Notes: a model not told the origin generated them from the letters alone. A stretch of DNA of 53,748 bases from Caryophanales bacterium UBA1737 (GCA_002315915.1 DCIB01000017.1:1-53748), one strand, 5' to 3'; numbered from the stretch's first letter, positions 43,309 through 52,687 are shown. Program-made: numbers and translations.

Positions 43309-43382
43309 TGGAGCAAGTGACGGGAATCGAACCCGCATGACCAGCTTGGAAGGCTGGAGTTCTGCCATTGAACTACACCTGC
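43309..43382 (-). tRNA. tRNA-Gly (TCC)
   Basis: Acceptor GCAGGTG with CACTTGC, anticodon loop CTTCCAA with TCC, T-arm GGTTCGATTCC and encoded CCA. Confidence 0.97.
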
Positions 43383-43387
43383 TTAAA

Positions 43388-43464
43388 TGGTCGGGACTGC
43401 AGGATTCGAACCTGTGACCCTCTGGTCCCAAACCAGATGCTCTACCAAGCTGAGCTAAGTCCCG
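43388..43464 (-). tRNA. tRNA-Pro (TGG)
   Basis: Acceptor CGGGACT with AGTCCCG, anticodon TGG in TTTGGGA, T-arm AGGTTCGAATCCT and encoded CCA. Confidence 0.97.
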
Positions 43465-43476
43465 AAAATTTTAAAA

Positions 43477-43553
43477 TGGCACGCCAGATAGGACTCGAAC
43501 CCACAACCCCTTGATCCGTAGTCAAGTATTCTATCCAATTGAACTACTGGCGC
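43477..43553 (-). tRNA. tRNA-Arg (ACG)
   Basis: Acceptor GCGCCAG with CTGGCGT, anticodon ACG in CTACGGA, T-arm GGGTTCGAGTCC and encoded CCA. The A34 is expected to be deaminated to inosine. Confidence 0.97.
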
Positions 43554-43563
43554 ATATTATAAA

Positions 43564-43640
43564 TGGCGGTTCCAACGAGACTTGAACTCGCGATCTCCAG
43601 TGTGACAGACTGACATGTTAACCAACTACACCATGGAACC
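43564..43640 (-). tRNA. tRNA-Asp (GTC)
   Basis: Acceptor GGTTCCA with TGGAACC, anticodon GTC in CTGTCAC, T-arm GAGTTCAAGTCTC and encoded CCA. Confidence 0.96.
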
Positions 43641-43649
43641 ATTTGGAAA

Positions 43650-43732
43650 TGGTGCGGGTGACAGGACTTGAACCTGCACTCGTGAGAACTAGATCCTAAG
43701 TCTAGCGCGTCTGCCAATTTCGCCACACCCGC
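43650..43732 (-). tRNA. tRNA-Leu (TAG)
   Basis: 83-base class II tRNA with a long variable arm. Acceptor GCGGGTG with CACCCGC, anticodon TAG in CTTAGGA, T-arm AGGTTCAAGTCCT and encoded CCA. Confidence 0.96.
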
Positions 43733-43762
43733 AACATCACATTGAACTTTCAATGCTATATT

Positions 43763-43791
43763 ATTTTAGCATATTACTATATTGTAGTCAA
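43763..43791 (-). promoter_or_regulatory. Promoter of tRNA cluster 1
   Basis: TTGACT (plus-strand 43786-43791) and TAAAAT (43763-43768), spaced 17 bases, upstream of tRNA-Leu. A small hairpin (CATTGAA with TTCAATG) follows. Confidence 0.88.
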
Positions 43792-43851
43792 GAAATGTGT
43801 TTGATTTATAATGTTTAAATTTCTTTGATATAATAATAATAGGTGTTATAT

Positions 43852-44784
43852 ATGAGTTTTAAAAAAATAGTTAAAATTCCAAATCAAGGTTTTTGTTTTG
43901 GAGTAACAAGAGCTATTGAAATAGTTCAAGAAATAAGGAAAAACAATACAAATTTAAATACTATTTATTTACTTGGTAATTTAGTTCATAATAATTTTAT
44001 TAAAGAATATATGGAATCATTAAATATTAAAGTTATTGATGGCTCATCTCGCATTGAAATGATAGAAAGTATTCCAGATAATGAAACTATTATATTCTCT
44101 GCCCATGGTGTAAGTGATAAAGTAAGAAAAATTGCTAAAGATAAAAATTTAAAAGTATATGATTCAACATGTCCTTTTGTAGAAAAAACATTTAAACAAG
44201 TACAAGATAAAGTAAATGAAGGATATGATATATTATTTGTTGGTAAACCTAATCATCCTGAAACAGAAGCAATGTTAGAATTATCAAACAATGTACATTT
44301 AGTTAACGATGATATATTTATAAATAAAATAAATTCTAATAAAATAATAGTTGCTCATCAAACAACAATGTCTAAATATGATATTTCAGATATGTTTGAT
44401 AAAATATTAAAAGAATATCCTAATGCTGTATTATTAGATATGATATGTAAAGCAACCGAACACAGACAAGATTCATTAAATAATATATCTATAGATGATT
44501 ATGAAGGTAAATCAATAATACTAATTATTGGCGATAAAATGAGCAATAATTCAAATAAACTATATGAATTAGCACTTAGAAAAAGAGAATTTGATTCTTT
44601 GTTTATATCATCTATTAATGATTTAAACCTAAATTATGTTAAAAATTATGAAAATATAATTATTGCATCAGGAACTTCTACTCCAATGTCTATAATTGAT
44701 GAAGTAGTTGATGTATTAAATAATATTGATAATTATAATGATGAATATGCAACATCAAAAATCAACTATAAAAACGTAGTATAA
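43852..44784 (+). CDS. ispH: 4-hydroxy-3-methylbut-2-enyl diphosphate reductase
   Basis: IspH makes IPP and DMAPP in the non-mevalonate isoprenoid pathway with an [Fe-S] cluster. The 310-residue protein has the three cluster cysteines in GFCFGVTRAIE (C15), STCPFV and MICKATEHRQ. FSAHGVSDKV holds the conserved HGV site. I start at the ATG at 43852, as AGGTG lies six bases upstream. An extended -10 (TGA-TATAAT, 43829-43834) precedes it. No neighbouring MEP genes. Confidence 0.95.
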   Translation: MSFKKIVKIPNQGFCFGVTRAIEIVQEIRKNNTNLNTIYLLGNLVHNNFIKEYMESLNIKVIDGSSRIEMIESIPDNETIIFSAHGVSDKVRKIAKDKNLKVYDSTCPFVEKTFKQVQDKVNEGYDILFVGKPNHPETEAMLELSNNVHLVNDDIFINKINSNKIIVAHQTTMSKYDISDMFDKILKEYPNAVLLDMICKATEHRQDSLNNISIDDYEGKSIILIIGDKMSNNSNKLYELALRKREFDSLFISSINDLNLNYVKNYENIIIASGTSTPMSIIDEVVDVLNNIDNYNDEYATSKINYKNVV

Positions 44785-44811
44785 CCAAGGTTTTAACCTT
44801 GGTTATTTTTT
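44783..44811 (+). terminator. ispH terminator
   Basis: An inverted repeat (44783-44792 with 44795-44804) followed by ATTTTTTT. It overlaps the end of the convergent phosphodiesterase gene. Confidence 0.8.
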
Positions 44812-45900
44812 TAATACAATTAATGGGATATTCATTTCATTAGGTGTAAGACCTGCATGATGACCTTTAAAACGCTTTTTATTTTTAGTATTCATAGATA
44901 ACATTTTATCTGATATAGCAATAGCGTTATAATTACCTAATGTAAATTTAGTTGTAATATGTGGTTTATATAATCCAGATATATTAGAATTAATATATTC
45001 TTCATTAGTTAATAATAGAAAATCATCTTTAAAATATTTATTAAATAATGCTTCAAATAATTCTTTTTTATCTTCTTTTATATAAAATTGAGCAGATCTT
45101 CCTTCACCACTAATAGGTTTTATCATACAATCTAATATATCTTTATAATCAGTTAAATATATTGTATGAATATCCATCATTCCGTGATCTGCAATAACAA
45201 AGATACAAGTATCTTTGTTAAGTATTTTATATAAATCTTTAAACTTATTATTTAAATATTTAATATCTAAATGAGTAATTAAAGAATTAGTTCCATACTT
45301 ATGCATTAAAGAATCAGGATTAGTCCAGTAAAAGTATGTGTAGTTATTCTCATCTAAATTAATAATTTCTTTTAATTTATTAAATGCTTTATTAAAAGTT
45401 TTATATCCATCTTTTTTAAACTTTGGAAATACTTCATGATATTTAATATCTTTAGGTAAATTTGAAGTCCATAAAGTATTATCTAACAAATTAGATGGAT
45501 AATATTTATCAAATTTTATATCTTTATAATAATCTTTATTTTGAAATAATACAATAGAAGGATCTATTTCATTAAAATATAAATGCCATCCAAGCCAACC
45601 ATGTTCGATTGGTGTTTTACCATTTAATACTGTAGTTGTAGCTGCAACAGTAGTTGGCGGATATACTGTAGATATAGTTTTAATTCTATTTTTAATTAAA
45701 AAATCATTTTCTTTTAAATGTTTATTTAAAATATATGAACCCATTCCATCTAATAAGCATACTACAATATGCTTATATTTATTATTTAATATCTCATCTA
45801 TTTCATCCATTGAAGGATAATTAGATGAAATATTATAATATTTCATTAATGAGGATATTAAATTTATTGTATTATTCTTAGTATAATCTACATATTTCAT
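44803..45900 (-). CDS. Alkaline phosphatase superfamily phosphodiesterase/nucleotide pyrophosphatase
   Basis: A 365-residue metal-dependent enzyme of the type I phosphodiesterase group. Motifs: CLLDGMG (metal, near residue 48), PPTTVAATTTVLNG with the nucleophile Thr, IADHGMMD and HHAGLTPNE. Substrate unknown. Its start overlaps the kinase stop codon by one base, so the pair is coupled. Confidence 0.88.
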   Translation of the reverse strand: MKYVDYTKNNTINLISSLMKYYNISSNYPSMDEIDEILNNKYKHIVVCLLDGMGSYILNKHLKENDFLIKNRIKTISTVYPPTTVAATTTVLNGKTPIEHGWLGWHLYFNEIDPSIVLFQNKDYYKDIKFDKYYPSNLLDNTLWTSNLPKDIKYHEVFPKFKKDGYKTFNKAFNKLKEIINLDENNYTYFYWTNPDSLMHKYGTNSLITHLDIKYLNNKFKDLYKILNKDTCIFVIADHGMMDIHTIYLTDYKDILDCMIKPISGEGRSAQFYIKEDKKELFEALFNKYFKDDFLLLTNEEYINSNISGLYKPHITTKFTLGNYNAIAISDKMLSMNTKNKKRFKGHHAGLTPNEMNIPLIVLKK

Positions 45901-46424
45901 TATTTTAATAACTCTTTATCAATGAATTTATATGCAAGACGTCTTGATTTAAAGATTTTAACATCAATATTAGGATAATCTTTGATAATATTTTGTAGTA
46001 TAGGATTATATAATTTATAATAATTAAAACTCCATTTAACTAAATTCATATCAACTTTGTTTTCTGTACAGCCAAATGGCAAATCAGAACGTTCTATTTT
46101 ATGATGTTTAGTTTTATATACTCTTTCTATTATTGATAACACACATTTAATTCTGCTAGGATGTAAGCATATCACTAAATCTGCTCTTTTTAATCTTTCA
46201 TCTAAAGTTTTATAATAATTACCTTCTATTATCCAAGATGGTTTTGATGCAAATTCTATAATTTTATTTTTCCAATCATCTAAATCAGGCATAGTCCAAT
46301 TAGGAAGCCAATAATGATGATCTAAATGAATTACATCTATATGTAATTTATTAGAGATATATTCAGAATAAGTAGTTTTTCCAGCACCTGATGGACCAAT
46401 AATTAAAATTCTTTGATATTTCAT
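45900..46424 (-). CDS. Small P-loop kinase, adenylate-kinase-like
   Basis: A 174-residue protein of the AAA/NMP-kinase fold, of the sort annotated as topology-modulation or FlaR-like. Walker A is IIGPSGAGKTTYS near residue 8-20. HLDHHYWLPNW is the family motif (near 33-43), and EGNYYKT follows. Substrate unknown. AAGGT precedes the ATG. The next gene overlaps. Confidence 0.82.
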   Translation of the reverse strand: MKYQRILIIGPSGAGKTTYSEYISNKLHIDVIHLDHHYWLPNWTMPDLDDWKNKIIEFASKPSWIIEGNYYKTLDERLKRADLVICLHPSRIKCVLSIIERVYKTKHHKIERSDLPFGCTENKVDMNLVKWSFNYYKLYNPILQNIIKDYPNIDVKIFKSRRLAYKFIDKELLK

Positions 46425-46489
46425 AATTTGATACCTTATTAATATGATTATACTAATTATTAATTATTAAAAAAATGATTTTGCAAGAA

Positions 46490-46517
46490 TAAAAAAGTTA
46501 TTTCATTAAGAAATAAC
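46490..46517 (-). terminator. Terminator of DUF2804-membrane protein unit
   Basis: An 8-bp stem (46497-46504 with 46510-46517), with a T-rich minus-strand tail TTTTTTATTC. Confidence 0.75.
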
Positions 46518-46525
46518 CTTTTAAT

Positions 46526-47767
46526 TTAAATATTATAAATTAGTAAAACCATTGATGTAATAAATGATCCCAAACTAATTAAAAATGAAATAATTGAAAA
46601 TGCTTTTTTATTGCATTTAATTTGAGCAAATCCAAATGCTAATGCAATAACAGGAATTACAAAATATAAAATAATAATACCAACTACAAGTCCTACTGCT
46701 GTTGCAAAGAATGGAAGCAATAATGTTTTTAATGCTTGTTCAGTGCCACTTGAGGTACTTACAAGAGGAATTAATGCATCATTTATTAAATTTGCTACTT
46801 TTTCTGATAAAGGAATTGATAATGCGATTGCTATAATTGAGAATATTATTGCAGTAATACCATAACCTTTAACTTTATCAAATCCAGATAATTCATGAAC
46901 TCTTTGTTTAGTTGCTTTTCTTATAGCATGTTTATTTAACGATTTTATATAAGCATTAAGTTCATTAATATCACCAGTAACAATACCTTCTTTATATAAA
47001 CGAATAGTTGAATTTTGATAAGAATATTTATTAAAAGTTTTTGTTGGATCATAACGTTTATATTTATAATATACAACTATATATTCACCATGGTCTTTAA
47101 TTAATGTAATATCTGTAACAGGTACTTTTAAATTAACCATTTTAGCACCCACTCTTTGACGAGACATAAAATCTCTATCAATTATAATTACAGAATCTTT
47201 TCCAAAAGTATATCCTGAAAAATGTCTAATTAAAGCAATAACTCCAAATATTACTATGACTGCACCCGCTATAAGTATAAATATAAAGCCTTGGAATTCT
47301 GATAAATCTAATTGTTTAGATGTATTAATAAGAGTAAATACAATAATAAATATACCAATACCAACTTCAAATATACCTTTAATTAAATTAGCTATTCTAC
47401 TTGCTTGTGTTTTAAACTTATCATTTGGATTAGAAATAAATTTGATTTCTTTAAAATTAGCTGCATCTTCTGGTAATAAGTCTCTTTCTTTTTCAAGTAA
47501 TCTTTCTAATTTAATTTGATCACGTTCTGCAAGTTTACCGCTTAAGAATACTGCTTTAATAATACCATATAAAAACGCAAATACTCCAACTAAAAATATT
47601 ATCAAATCGCCACTTGATGCTTTTAATGTTTCTTGTAAGAATGCAATAAATGTTGCATCAGGTACAATACCTACATAGTACTTATATAAGAATAATTTAG
47701 AAAATATTTCAAATAATATTACTAAAAATCCTACAATTATCCAAAATAATCCATAACTTCTTTTCAT
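46526..47767 (-). CDS. Polytopic membrane protein with central PH-like region
   Basis: A 413-residue protein. About three N-terminal hydrophobic segments (residues 10-25, 50-70, and 128-147), then 155-181, a soluble beta-rich segment of about 110 residues (DRDFMSRQRVGAKMVNLKVP...ITLIKDHGEYIVVYY), and then three more helices (301-320, 355-380 and 388-410). The soluble part looks like a PH-type (bacterial PH_2) domain, but this is unsure. Its start overlaps close to the DUF2804 stop, so the two are coupled. Confidence 0.7.
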   Translation of the reverse strand: MKRSYGLFWIIVGFLVILFEIFSKLFLYKYYVGIVPDATFIAFLQETLKASSGDLIIFLVGVFAFLYGIIKAVFLSGKLAERDQIKLERLLEKERDLLPEDAANFKEIKFISNPNDKFKTQASRIANLIKGIFEVGIGIFIIVFTLINTSKQLDLSEFQGFIFILIAGAVIVIFGVIALIRHFSGYTFGKDSVIIIDRDFMSRQRVGAKMVNLKVPVTDITLIKDHGEYIVVYYKYKRYDPTKTFNKYSYQNSTIRLYKEGIVTGDINELNAYIKSLNKHAIRKATKQRVHELSGFDKVKGYGITAIIFSIIAIALSIPLSEKVANLINDALIPLVSTSSGTEQALKTLLLPFFATAVGLVVGIIILYFVIPVIALAFGFAQIKCNKKAFSIISFLISLGSFITSMVLLIYNI

Positions 47768-47770
47768 TTT

Positions 47771-48796
47771 TTACCACCAGTTAGTTACTATTTCAGCAAA
47801 TGATACTAAATCTTTAATTTCAGCTTTAATACCATCTACTTTAATATATCCATTATATTTACCAAATACTTGATGTTGAAGTGATTTAATTATTACAACA
47901 TCTGTACAATCACATCTATCAACAATTGGTGTAAATGTTAAATCAATAGAACTATCTTTAGATGTAAACTTCCATGGTTTCATAAAATCCCATGAACCAT
48001 CTTCTTTTTTAGGAGGTTCATAAGTAACATCTTCTAATTTATAAGCTTTTCCATCATAGAATAACATATTTTCAGAAGCCGCAGAAGTATCTCCGAAACC
48101 ATATCCTAAGTTAAATCCTACTTCATGACCATCACATACTCCTGATAATGATGCCCAGCGCCATGTATTTTTATATGTCCAAACACCTCTACCCCAATCT
48201 AATACACCACGAGTATCTTTATCGCTAAATACAAAATGTTCTCCATCATAATCATAATAACCTTTTGCAATCATACAATTAATCTTTTGATTATAATAGA
48301 AATGTTTTGGTTTATCAAATGGTGTAACAATTACCATTGATCCATCTACATTTTCCATTAACTCCATATGAGCTTTAAATGGTTTTCCTTCATTGTAGTC
48401 TTTTATATCTACATCTAATACTCTTTTTTTACCATTTACTTCAAATTTAAGTTCATAATTCTTATCTTTCCAATAAGATACTCCACCTACACTAGATGCT
48501 GGTAAATTTACACTACCTAATGGGAAAGCACACATTGACGACTTAGTAATATATGTTGCTTTATCAAAATCTAATATAGAACAACTTGCAAGTCCCATAT
48601 ATCCATTATCATCTATAGTAAATGCAACTCCTCGATGATTATTACCCATATAATAATAATCCCATTCTTTAATTTTAAATTTAGCTACTTTGATTGCTTT
48701 TCTATCATATTCTTTATCTAAAGCAAAAGCAAATCCTGCTTCACATAAATTACCACTCTTATCTAATAATGGTCCTTTTGTAACTTTATGTTGCAT
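47771..48796 (-). CDS. DUF2804 family protein
   Basis: A 341-residue protein that fits DUF2804 well. The signatures are LDWGRGVWTYKNTWRWASLSG, VGFNLGYGFGDTSAASENM and FYDGKAYKLEDV. It looks like a beta-rich fold related to other lipocalin-like hydrolase-type domains. No activity is known. An AAAGGAG site precedes the ATG, and the next gene is the membrane protein. Confidence 0.85.
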   Translation of the reverse strand: MQHKVTKGPLLDKSGNLCEAGFAFALDKEYDRKAIKVAKFKIKEWDYYYMGNNHRGVAFTIDDNGYMGLASCSILDFDKATYITKSSMCAFPLGSVNLPASSVGGVSYWKDKNYELKFEVNGKKRVLDVDIKDYNEGKPFKAHMELMENVDGSMVIVTPFDKPKHFYYNQKINCMIAKGYYDYDGEHFVFSDKDTRGVLDWGRGVWTYKNTWRWASLSGVCDGHEVGFNLGYGFGDTSAASENMLFYDGKAYKLEDVTYEPPKKEDGSWDFMKPWKFTSKDSSIDLTFTPIVDRCDCTDVVIIKSLQHQVFGKYNGYIKVDGIKAEIKDLVSFAEIVTNWW

Positions 48797-48829
48797 AATA
48801 TTCTCCTTTATTTATTTAATTTCATTTAA

Positions 48830-48838
48830 ATTATATCA
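48830..48838 (-). promoter_or_regulatory. Extended -10 of DUF2804 gene
   Basis: TGA-TATAAT on the minus strand, directly after the DAG kinase terminator. No -35. The core TTATGATATAAT recurs at 29980 and 31717. Confidence 0.5.
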
Positions 48839-48844
48839 TAATAA

Positions 48845-48868
48845 AAAGGATTGCAAAAGCAATCCTTT
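48845..48868 (-). terminator. Terminator of DAG kinase gene
   Basis: A perfect 10-bp stem (48845-48854 with 48859-48868), TTTT loop, TTTTTAT tail on the minus strand. Confidence 0.88.
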
Positions 48869-48882
48869 AATTTATTTTTATA

Positions 48883-49764
48883 TTATTTATCGTAATCAAC
48901 AGTATATGTTAATACATCGTTAACTACATCACCATCGATTTGTAATCCACATGCAACATCAAAAGTAACTTTTAAATGTTTAGCAGTGATATGAGTAATG
49001 AATTTCTTACCATCATGTTTACCAGATGAGAATGTAGGGAATCTTAGTAATGTTGTAAGTCTACCTTTACTTGCTAATACAGTTAATGTACACATACCAT
49101 TATTATTTAAACGATCTTGTTTAGGAGCAGCCATCATATGACCACCATAGAATTTACCATGCATTGCAGCTGCTAGCCATACATTATCAAATTCATATTT
49201 CTTTCCATCTGCTTCAACTATACAATGTCTTGTATTAAATACAGTTTTTGTTCCATCAGGAAGTTTACCATTTCCAAGTAATAATCCTATTGCTATTTTA
49301 GTATAGTCAATTACTGCATTTTTGTCTTGTTCTTTAATTTTATCTGCAACAACACAGCAATCACCATCTACTCCATAACCAATACCATTTATAAATCTTG
49401 CTTTAATACCATTAACACTAACTAATGGAAGATTTACTAAGAATTGAGTAAATTCTACTTTTCCATCTTTTTCATATTGTTCTACATCATTATAGAAATC
49501 ATTTCCTGATCCACATTTTGCATAGAAAAGTTTATTTTTAAACTTATATCCATACATTTCATTAATGAAACGATTTACTGTTCCATCACCACCACATAGA
49601 ACTACTTCATCAACTGCTTCTTTAGAATCAAAGAATTTCTTATAATCTAGACCAATTACAGATTGAAATTCATGTTTTCCTTTTACATTAGCTTCTGCCC
49701 ATGCACGTGCATCTTGTTCACCTCTTGAATTATCTGAAAGAGGGTTGAATAAAATATAAATCAT
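48883..49764 (-). CDS. Diacylglycerol/lipid kinase
   Basis: A 293-residue lipid kinase of the DAGK catalytic family. The ATP-site motif is VLCGGDGTVNRF near residue 47-58, and IYILFNPLSDNSRG is the N-terminal strand. GSGNDFYNDV follows near 83. I start at the ATG at 49764 because AAGGAG precedes it. An upstream ATG at 49794 lacks one. The substrate is diacylglycerol or a similar lipid. Its promoter is strong. Confidence 0.88.
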   Translation of the reverse strand: MIYILFNPLSDNSRGEQDARAWAEANVKGKHEFQSVIGLDYKKFFDSKEAVDEVVLCGGDGTVNRFINEMYGYKFKNKLFYAKCGSGNDFYNDVEQYEKDGKVEFTQFLVNLPLVSVNGIKARFINGIGYGVDGDCCVVADKIKEQDKNAVIDYTKIAIGLLLGNGKLPDGTKTVFNTRHCIVEADGKKYEFDNVWLAAAMHGKFYGGHMMAAPKQDRLNNNGMCTLTVLASKGRLTTLLRFPTFSSGKHDGKKFITHITAKHLKVTFDVACGLQIDGDVVNDVLTYTVDYDK

Positions 49765-49798
49765 TGATATTCTCCTTTTATTTAAATTATTCATTTAT

Positions 49799-49827
49799 AT
49801 TATAGAATAATTAAATATTACTTGCAA
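49799..49827 (-). promoter_or_regulatory. Promoter of DAG kinase gene
   Basis: TTGCAA (plus-strand 49822-49827) and TATAAT (49799-49804), 17 bases apart. Confidence 0.8.
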
Positions 49828-49846
49828 CAAAGATTAGAAATTAATA

Positions 49847-50602
49847 TTAATCATTATCTTTATTTTTAATATATTTAGTCCATTTAATATAACCATATGT
49901 TGTATTAGATAAATATGCTGCTTTTAATACAAGTAATATCCATTGACCCAGTAATATATTAATAACTATTTCTAAAAATGTATTTATATACCAAGCAAAC
50001 CATTGTTCTTTATATCTTAAAAATATAAATACTCCGTTGCATACCGCAACAGCACTAGACATAGCATCTAAATAGCATACAATTTTTTCTTCTAAAGAAC
50101 CAGCCTCTAATAAACTATCTACATCTATTGTAAGTAATAACTCGCCCACTCCAATTGTCCATATAATTATACCTATAATGATTAATATTTTAACCCAACC
50201 CTTAAGTTGTCTTACTTCAGTTAAATTATCATCATTATCATCAACATGTTTATGCCAATTAATAAAACTAATAATATCAATAGGAATCCAAAAGAATAAT
50301 GTGATAGCTACTGTAGCAAATCTTGCTCCAATTACAATACAAGTTGTAATTTCTATTATTTCAACTAATAAAGATACTATAAAATTCCATTTACTTTGTT
50401 TACTAATTAATAGTTCACATAACGCGTTTGTAAACACATCAGCTATGTATAATGATATAATTATTAAAGGATTTATTTGTAAATCATCAATGGTAGAAGG
50501 AAATAATATAGCAACTATAATAGTTAATATAATTACAGAAAAAAACCAAATTTTTTCATAATTAGTAAAACTATTCCATAATTTGTTAATTCTATCTTTC
50601 AT
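49847..50602 (-). CDS. pnuC: PnuC family nicotinamide riboside transporter
   Basis: A 251-residue membrane protein with about seven helices. PnuC motifs are FWIPIDIISFINWHKH and the C-terminal RYKEQWFAWYINTF and YLSNTTYGYIKWTKYI. It imports nicotinamide riboside or a related NAD precursor. With pncB this points to NAD salvage. A GAGGA site precedes the ATG. It lacks a clear terminator. Confidence 0.9.
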   Translation of the reverse strand: MKDRINKLWNSFTNYEKIWFFSVIILTIIVAILFPSTIDDLQINPLIIISLYIADVFTNALCELLISKQSKWNFIVSLLVEIIEITTCIVIGARFATVAITLFFWIPIDIISFINWHKHVDDNDDNLTEVRQLKGWVKILIIIGIIIWTIGVGELLLTIDVDSLLEAGSLEEKIVCYLDAMSSAVAVCNGVFIFLRYKEQWFAWYINTFLEIVINILLGQWILLVLKAAYLSNTTYGYIKWTKYIKNKDND

Positions 50603-50684
50603 ATGAATTCCTCAATATATATTTATTCTATACAATATAACCATGTTTTACAATAATTTTACTAATCATAAGGAGTATCAATTT

Positions 50685-51941
50685 ATGATTCTAAATAATA
50701 TTAATAAAGATTTATTAGATTTAAGTAAAAAAGCTGAAACTGAATTAAAAGATACATTTAATCATATAGATGAAATATGTCAATTTAATTCAGATAGAAT
50801 ACTTTCTAGTTTTATTAAATATGAAGTATCTTATACAGATTTTCAAGATATAAATGGATATGGTAACTTTGATTCTGGCAGAGAAAAGCTAGAAAAAATG
50901 TTTGCAGAAATACTTGGAATGGAAGATAGTCTTGTTAGACCACAAATAATGAGTGGTACAAACGCATTATATCTTGCTTTTTCGGCATTATTAAAACATG
51001 GTGATACATTAATATCTATAACTGGTAAACCATATGATTCTTTACAAGAAATGATTGGATTAGTAGGTGATTCTACTCAATCTTTAAAAGCTAATGGTGT
51101 ATCTTTTGAAGAAATCGATTTAATTAATAATGAATTTGATACATCTAAAATAATAGACAGATTATCTAAAAATGATGTTAAAGTAGTAGAAATACAAAGA
51201 TCTCGTGGATATTCATCTAGAAAGTCATTATCAATAAGTAAAATAGAAGCCATTATTAAAGAAATTAGAAAAGTTAATACAGATGTTATTATATTTGTAG
51301 ATAACTGCTATGGGGAATTAGTAGAAGATAAGGAACCTGGTCATATTGGTGCTGATATTACAGTCGGATCACTAATGAAAAATTTAGGTGGCGGAATAGC
51401 CTCAACTGGAGGATATATTGCTGGAAAAAAGCATTTAATTAAAATGGTTTCTGAAAGATTAACATCTCCAGGTATTGCAAAAGACTTAGGAGCAAATTTT
51501 AATCAAAATATTAATTTCTTTAAAGGATTATATATGGCTCCTAATGCTGTTAAAGGTGCACTTAAAACAGCTTGTTTTGCTTCATATATGTTAGAACATT
51601 TAGGTTTTTCAAATGTTTCTCCTAAATATAATGAAGAACGTACTGATATTATACAGACATTTGATCTATTAACGCTAGATAATTTAGTTAATTTTGCTCA
51701 AGGAATACAAGAATCATCTCCAATTGATTCAAATGTTACATTGCTTCCTGCTCCAATGCCAGGATATCCATTTGATGAAATAATGGCAGCTGGTTGTTTT
51801 ACACAAGGTTCTACTATAGAACTTAGTGCTGATGCTCCAATACTACCTCCATATACTTTATATATGCAAGGTTCTCTTACATATGAATATGGAAAACTTG
51901 GAATATTAAATGCCTTAAATAAAATAAAAAAGGAAGCCTAA
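50685..51941 (+). CDS. Methionine gamma-lyase family PLP protein (aluminium-resistance-like)
   Basis: A 418-residue PLP enzyme of the Met_gamma_lyase family (YnbB/aluminium resistance group). The PLP lysine is likely in GSLMKNLGGGIA (near 245). RPQIMSGTNALYLAFSALL is the cofactor-binding region. The substrate is not certain despite the name. I start at the ATG at 50685, since AAGGAG precedes it by nine bases; an upstream ATG at 50643 lacks a site. It is convergent with the SDR gene, with overlapping stops. Confidence 0.88.
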   Translation: MILNNINKDLLDLSKKAETELKDTFNHIDEICQFNSDRILSSFIKYEVSYTDFQDINGYGNFDSGREKLEKMFAEILGMEDSLVRPQIMSGTNALYLAFSALLKHGDTLISITGKPYDSLQEMIGLVGDSTQSLKANGVSFEEIDLINNEFDTSKIIDRLSKNDVKVVEIQRSRGYSSRKSLSISKIEAIIKEIRKVNTDVIIFVDNCYGELVEDKEPGHIGADITVGSLMKNLGGGIASTGGYIAGKKHLIKMVSERLTSPGIAKDLGANFNQNINFFKGLYMAPNAVKGALKTACFASYMLEHLGFSNVSPKYNEERTDIIQTFDLLTLDNLVNFAQGIQESSPIDSNVTLLPAPMPGYPFDEIMAAGCFTQGSTIELSADAPILPPYTLYMQGSLTYEYGKLGILNALNKIKKEA

Positions 51942-51946
51942 CTTCC
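51921..51946 (-). terminator. Weak terminator of SDR gene inside the end of the PLP gene
   Basis: On the minus strand a 5-bp stem (GGAAG with CTTCC, 51932-51946) is followed by TTTTTTATTTTATTT. The stop codons of the two convergent genes overlap within it. Confidence 0.45.
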
Positions 51947-52678
51947 GTATTGGCCTCCATCAATTCTAATTACAGTATTATTTATATATGATGCTTCATC
52001 ACTAGCTAAGAATTTAACTAAATGAGCAACTTCACTAGGATCTCCGTAACGTTTTACGAAGATCTTTTCTGTTTCTTGTTTTAAAAATTCTTCATCATAA
52101 CCATCAAGTTCGGATTCAGTTCCAATAAATCCAGGTGCAATTGCATTTACTAGTATATCTGGAGCAAATTGCATAGCTAAATCATGTGTTAAAGATATTA
52201 ATGCTGCTTTTGATGCATCATAATCTATACACATAGGATAATATGTATTAATACCATTTGTAGAACTAACATTAATAATTCTTCCAAAATGATTATTAAT
52301 CATATAATCTTTTGCTCTTAAAGATGTATTAAATGCTCCTATTACATTAACATCTAATGTTTTTCTAAAATCATTAGATGTTTTTTTATTAAAATAATTT
52401 GATAAATCAATAGCTGCATTATTAACAAGTACATCTACACCACCAAATTCTTTTTCAATTAGAGTAAACATATTATTTACTTCATCTTCTTTAGAAACAT
52501 CACATTTAATAGCAAGACATTTAACACCCTTATTAAGAAGTTCTTCTTTTAATAAAAGAGCTTCTTTTTCAGATGTATTATAATTAATTACACAATTATA
52601 TCCAATAGTTGCAAATTCTTTTATTATTGCTTTACCAATTCCTTTACTAGAACCGGTTACTAATATAGTTTTATTCAT
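51938..52678 (-). CDS. Short-chain dehydrogenase, FabG-like
   Basis: A 246-residue SDR enzyme. The coenzyme-binding motif is TGSSKGIG (residues 7-14), NNAA near 88-91, Ser in NVSSTNG and the YxxxK site in YDASK. The closest family is FabG 3-oxoacyl-ACP reductase, but no fab genes are nearby. I start at the ATG at 52678. A longer reading starts within the efp terminator. The start has no strong ribosome binding site, so readthrough from efp may be needed. Confidence 0.88.
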   Translation of the reverse strand: MNKTILVTGSSKGIGKAIIKEFATIGYNCVINYNTSEKEALLLKEELLNKGVKCLAIKCDVSKEDEVNNMFTLIEKEFGGVDVLVNNAAIDLSNYFNKKTSNDFRKTLDVNVIGAFNTSLRAKDYMINNHFGRIINVSSTNGINTYYPMCIDYDASKAALISLTHDLAMQFAPDILVNAIAPGFIGTESELDGYDEEFLKQETEKIFVKRYGDPSEVAHLVKFLASDEASYINNTVIRIDGGQYGS

Positions 52679-52687
52679 ATTATCTTT

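Noticed and set aside
43544..43753. A 69-codon reading frame over the tRNA cluster
   Set aside because: It is the antisense-type translation of tRNA-Asp and tRNA-Leu sequence (typical LADALDLGSS and CSWLTC strings).
50178..50561. A 127-codon frame opposite pnuC
   Set aside because: Shadow of the membrane-protein gene; no own ribosome site.
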